Shown piece after piece: positions 5,874 through 8,315 of a stretch of 8,315 nt of DNA. This DNA comes from Solirubrobacteraceae bacterium (GTDB lineage Bacteria; Actinomycetota; Thermoleophilia; Solirubrobacterales; Solirubrobacteraceae). The DNA lies in assembly GCA_030043235.1 (NCBI GenBank), contig JASHYF010000352.1:1-8315 (forward strand). The letters are read 5' to 3'. The first letter of the stretch is position 1. Each line of letters begins with the position of its first letter. The translations under genes and the position numbers were made by a program. The notes below the pieces were generated by a model. The model made no database searches. It saw only the letters and a list, made by a program, of their open reading frames with translations, and was not told where the DNA came from.

Positions 5874-7334
5874 CTACGGCGCCCTGGCCTGCGCGAGCTC
5901 GGGCGTCGCGTGCGCCGGCTCCTCGGTCGCGAGCGCCGGCAGGCGCACGACAAAGCGCGCGCCGCGGCCGCTCGCGGGGGTCTCGAGCGCCACCGTGCCG
6001 CCGTGCGAGGCGGCCACCGCCTGCACGATCGCCAGGCCGAGGCCGAAGGAGCCGCCGCGATCGCCGGCGCCGCGGACGAAGCGCTCGAACAGCGTGGGCG
6101 CGATCTCGGGGGGCACGCCCGGGCCGTTGTCCTCGACCGTCAGCTCGACCGTGCCTGTGGGCGTGGTCGCCGTCGAGACGCGAATCGCCGAGCCCGGGGG
6201 GGTGTGGCGGAGCGCGTTCTCCAGCAGGTTGATCGTCAGGCGGTGGAGCTCGTCGCGCGAGCCCATCACCTTCGCCGGGCGGATGTCGAGCGAGATGTCG
6301 TGCGCGCCGCTGACGGGACCCAGCTCGGCGGCCGCGTCGACGACGATCGGTGCTAGATCGCAGGGCTCGTGGGCGACCACGCGGGCCGCGTCCGTGCGGG
6401 CGAGCAGCAGCAGGTCAGCCACCAGCCGGCGCATCCGCCGGGAGGAGCGCAGTGCCGAGCGCGCCGCCTCGCCCTGGTCGCCTTCCAGGGATTCGGCCAG
6501 CAGCTCGAGGTTGGCGAGCACGCTGGTCAGCGGCGTGCGCAGCTCGTGTGAGGCGTCCGCCACGAACTGACGCTGGCGCGCAAGCGCCGCCTCCGTCTCG
6601 CCACGGGCGGCGTCGAGCTCGCGGAGCATGCCCTCGAGCGTGCCTGCCAGCTCTGCGACCTCGTCCTTCGCCAGCGGCTGAGGAACGCGGCGCGAGGGGT
6701 CGCGCGTGCGCGCGATCTCCGCCGCGGTCGACGTCAGCGCGGCGATCGGCGCCATCGCCCGCCGCGCGATCGCCACCCCTGCGAACAGAGCCAGCAGGCT
6801 GCCGGCGAGCACGCCGAGCACCAGGAACAGCTCCACGCGGTGGACCGTCGCCTGCGTCGAAGCCACCTCTCGCCCGTACTGAAAGAACACGTGCCCATAT
6901 TCCGCGCCCGCCAAGTCGTACACGGGCAGGACGCCCGTGACCACCCGGTAGCCGTCGACCGTGCTCACCTCGCGGAAGCCCGGGAGCGTGACCACACCCT
7001 GCGGCGGCACCGGGAAGGACGGCGCATTTTCCGGGTACTGTTCGAGCACTTCGCCCGAGCCGTAGAGGATCCTGATCACGCTGCCCGGCGTCGCGATGTA
7101 GTACAGCGGCGGCGAGATCTGGAACCTGCCGCGGAGCAGGTTCCCCTGCACTCTCGTCTCCGTCTGCAGCTGCCTGGCTGTTTCGCTGACCTCGCGGTCG
7201 AAGTCCTCGCGTATGCGATGAACGGTCAGCGATCCGATCACCACGGCGAACACGCACAGGATCACGAACGTCAACAGCGCCGAGACGCCCGCCAGGCGCA
7301 CACGAATCGGGAGCCGGTCGAAGCTCGTGGACAC
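5874..7334 (-). CDS. Sensor histidine kinase with HAMP domain
   Basis: This 486-residue membrane kinase autophosphorylates on histidine and passes the phosphate to a response regulator, almost certainly the one encoded just upstream. Seen: first membrane helix about 14-36, an extracytoplasmic sensor region of about 130 residues (37-167) of no family I recognise, second helix about 168-190, HAMP linker about 191-245, HisKA box with ASHELRTPL (phosphorylated H263), N box NLLENALRH (N373), G1 box EDNGPGVP (401-408), F box LFERF (415-419) and G2 box GLGLAI (431-436). All catalytic boxes are intact. The tail after about 468 is Ala/Pro/Glu-rich and probably disordered. The start is GTG at 7334, 34 bp after the regulator's stop; only a weak GAGG lies 13 bases before it, so translation may be coupled. 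The organisation resembles MprB-type kinases, but the signal is unknown. Its stop codon is one base from that of the convergent secreted-protein gene. Confidence 0.95.
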   Translation of the reverse strand: MSTSFDRLPIRVRLAGVSALLTFVILCVFAVVIGSLTVHRIREDFDREVSETARQLQTETRVQGNLLRGRFQISPPLYYIATPGSVIRILYGSGEVLEQYPENAPSFPVPPQGVVTLPGFREVSTVDGYRVVTGVLPVYDLAGAEYGHVFFQYGREVASTQATVHRVELFLVLGVLAGSLLALFAGVAIARRAMAPIAALTSTAAEIARTRDPSRRVPQPLAKDEVAELAGTLEGMLRELDAARGETEAALARQRQFVADASHELRTPLTSVLANLELLAESLEGDQGEAARSALRSSRRMRRLVADLLLLARTDAARVVAHEPCDLAPIVVDAAAELGPVSGAHDISLDIRPAKVMGSRDELHRLTINLLENALRHTPPGSAIRVSTATTPTGTVELTVEDNGPGVPPEIAPTLFERFVRGAGDRGGSFGLGLAIVQAVAASHGGTVALETPASGRGARFVVRLPALATEEPAHATPELAQARAP

Positions 7335-7368
7335 GCGCTCGCCGGCGCCTCGTAGCGAGGGGGGGAGC

Positions 7369-8055
7369 CTACGCGCGAAGGACGTAGCCGGCTCCCCTGA
7401 TGGTGTGCAGCAGGCGGGGCTCGCCGCCGGCCTCGAGCTTGCGGCGCAGGTTGGACACGAACACCTCGATCGTGTTCGTCGTGGAGAACGGGTCGTAGCC
7501 CCACACCTCGTCGAGCAGGCGCTGGCGCGAGATCACGATGCGCTCGTTGCGCATCAGGTATTCAAGCAGCTCGAACTCTCGCTGGGTCAGCTCGATGGCC
7601 CGCTCGCCGCGGAGCACCTCGTGCGTGTCCACGTTCAGCGACAGGTCGCCCACCCGCAGCGGCGCGGAGCCGCGTGGGGGGCGGCGGCGCAGAAGCGCGC
7701 GCATGCGCGCGAGCAGCTCCTGGCGCTCGAACGGCTTGACCAGGTAGTCGTCCGCTCCCGCGTCGAGTCCCTCCACGCGCGACTCCACCGCGTCGCGCGC
7801 CGTCAGGATCAGGATCGGAACGTCGTCCTCGGCGCGCAGCTCGCGCGCCACCTCCACGCCGTCGAGCTTGGGCAACCCGAGGTCGAGGATCACCAGGTCG
7901 GGGGCGAACGCGTGACCCTGCTCGAGCGCCGCCTCCCCGTCCGCAGCCGTCCTCACCTCATAGCCCTCCATGCGCAGCGAGCGCTGCAGCGCTTGGGCGA
8001 TGTCCTCGTCGTCCTCCACCACCAGGACGCGTGGCGCTCGAGAGAAGTCGTTCAT
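7369..8055 (-). CDS. OmpR-family response regulator
   Basis: The product, 228 residues and typical for the family, is a cytoplasmic transcription factor activated by phosphorylation. The receiver domain (about 8-122) has the acidic pocket E14, D15 and D16, the phosphoacceptor D58 in LVILDLGLP, T85 and K107 (YLVKPF). The winged-helix DNA-binding domain (about 132-226) shows ELTQREFELLEYL, the recognition-helix region NTIEVFVSNLRRKLE and the closing wing RGAGYVL. It is the first gene of an operon with the kinase at 7334-5874, in the usual regulator-kinase order. The ATG at 8055 is preceded by no good Shine-Dalgarno sequence but by a -10-like box only 9 bases away, so the message may be leaderless or nearly so. 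Target genes cannot be read from the window; autoregulation through the spacer to ftsK is possible. Confidence 0.96.
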   Translation of the reverse strand: MNDFSRAPRVLVVEDDEDIAQALQRSLRMEGYEVRTAADGEAALEQGHAFAPDLVILDLGLPKLDGVEVARELRAEDDVPILILTARDAVESRVEGLDAGADDYLVKPFERQELLARMRALLRRRPPRGSAPLRVGDLSLNVDTHEVLRGERAIELTQREFELLEYLMRNERIVISRQRLLDEVWGYDPFSTTNTIEVFVSNLRRKLEAGGEPRLLHTIRGAGYVLRA

Positions 8056-8083
8056 TGATCTTTATGTATAGGGGCGCTGTAAA
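8055..8083 (+). promoter_or_regulatory. Weak candidate promoter for ftsK
   Basis: On the forward strand TTGATC (8055-8060) and TGTAAA (8078-8083) are 17 bp apart, each matching the sigma70 consensus at four of six bases. It would overlap the regulator's promoter face to face, so the two could interfere. The match is weak and ftsK may be transcribed from elsewhere. Confidence 0.25.
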
Positions 8084-8093
8084 GCGATGGTAA
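8065..8093 (-). promoter_or_regulatory. Promoter of the two-component operon, near-leaderless
   Basis: On the reverse strand TTACCA (8093-8088) and TATACA (8070-8065) are separated by 17 bp; each matches the sigma70 consensus at four of six bases. Only nine bases separate TATACA from the ATG at 8055, so transcription would start within about four bases of the start codon. On the forward strand GTAAAG (8080-8085) and GTAAGG (8090-8095) form a direct repeat with a 10-bp period, the kind of spacing used by OmpR-family dimers, so this may also be an autoregulatory site. Confidence 0.45.
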
Positions 8094-8120
8094 GGGAAAG
8101 GGTCTCACGCACACACGTCG

Positions 8121-8126
8121 AAGGAG
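8121..8126 (+). promoter_or_regulatory. Ribosome binding site of ftsK
   Basis: AAGGAG lies 6 bases before the ATG at 8133, a near-consensus Shine-Dalgarno sequence at good spacing. It decides the start of the partial gene that runs off the window. Confidence 0.8.
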
Positions 8127-8132
8127 CGCGAG

Positions 8133-8315
8133 ATGCCGAGCACGCGCGCATCGAAAGCCACCCGCAGGCGCGCCTCCACGCGCGGCCGCGCACGCGGACG
8201 GCGCACGCGGGGACGCCGTGGCCTCACCGAGCTTCTGGGCGGCGGCCTGCCGCGGGCGCCCGTGCTCGACCAGCGCCAGCGCGACGTGCTTGGCCTCGCG
8301 CTGGTCGCGCTCGGC
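8133..8315 (+). CDS. ftsK: Probable FtsK/SpoIIIE DNA translocase, N-terminus only
   Basis: Sixty-one codons are visible before the window ends. The first 30 residues are very basic (about half Arg or Lys), followed by a short linker, then LDQRQRDVLGLALVALG, which looks like the start of the first membrane helix of actinobacterial FtsK-type proteins, a region often written as LDQxxRDxxGLALVxLG. FtsK is a hexameric, membrane-anchored ATPase that pumps chromosomal DNA at the division septum. None of the ATPase domain is in view, so the call rests on this N-terminal motif, the strong ribosome binding site and the position near rnj, a neighbour of ftsK in many Actinobacteria. The basic stretch would lie in the cytoplasm and could touch DNA or membrane lipids. 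Confidence 0.7.
   Translation, partial: MPSTRASKATRRRASTRGRARGRRTRGRRGLTELLGGGLPRAPVLDQRQRDVLGLALVALG

Noticed and set aside
6840..7355. Forward gene of 171 codons opposite the kinase
   Set aside because: It is the antisense of conserved kinase sequence, is rich in Arg and His, and has no ribosome binding site.
7327..8058. Forward gene of 243 codons opposite the response regulator
   Set aside because: The reverse strand encodes a complete response regulator with all key residues; the forward frame is its shadow.

Overview
The window is GC-rich and uses GTG as well as ATG starts. The visible RNase J and FtsK termini, and the FN3 and cysteine modules of the large secreted protein, look like those of deep-branching Actinobacteria of the Thermoleophilia/Solirubrobacterales type. 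This assignment rests on recalled family resemblance, not on a search.

Layout. (1) 1-1533 (+): the 3' part of an RNase J gene whose first ~50 codons lie before the window; a hairpin overlaps its stop codon. (2) 1534-1981: a 448-bp gap without a convincing gene. It holds two small dyads and a good sigma70-like promoter (TTGACG-18 bp-TACGAT). (3) 1982-5872 (+): one large gene for a 1296-residue secreted mosaic protein. Its order is signal peptide, seven RCC1 repeats (enough for one complete seven-bladed propeller), five FN3-like repeats each with a conserved cysteine pair, one putative Ig (He_PIG-like) domain, two Lys/Cys-rich units, and a C-terminal domain of unknown function with four cysteines. 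(4) 7334-5874 (-): a sensor histidine kinase. (5) 8055-7369 (-): an OmpR-family response regulator, upstream of the kinase in the same operon. (6) 8133-8315 (+): the first 61 codons of a probable FtsK/SpoIIIE DNA translocase, with a strong ribosome binding site.

How they fit together. RNase J (RNA decay) and FtsK (chromosome translocation) are conserved genes that lie near each other in many Actinobacteria, so the secreted-protein gene and the two-component operon look like an insertion between two core genes. The secreted gene and the kinase gene converge with one base between their stop codons. The regulator and ftsK diverge from a 77-bp spacer. The regulator may control its own spacer; whether it controls the secreted protein cannot be told from the sequence.

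The most interesting object is the mosaic secreted protein, above all its C-terminal 250 residues, which I do not recognise as a named domain family.
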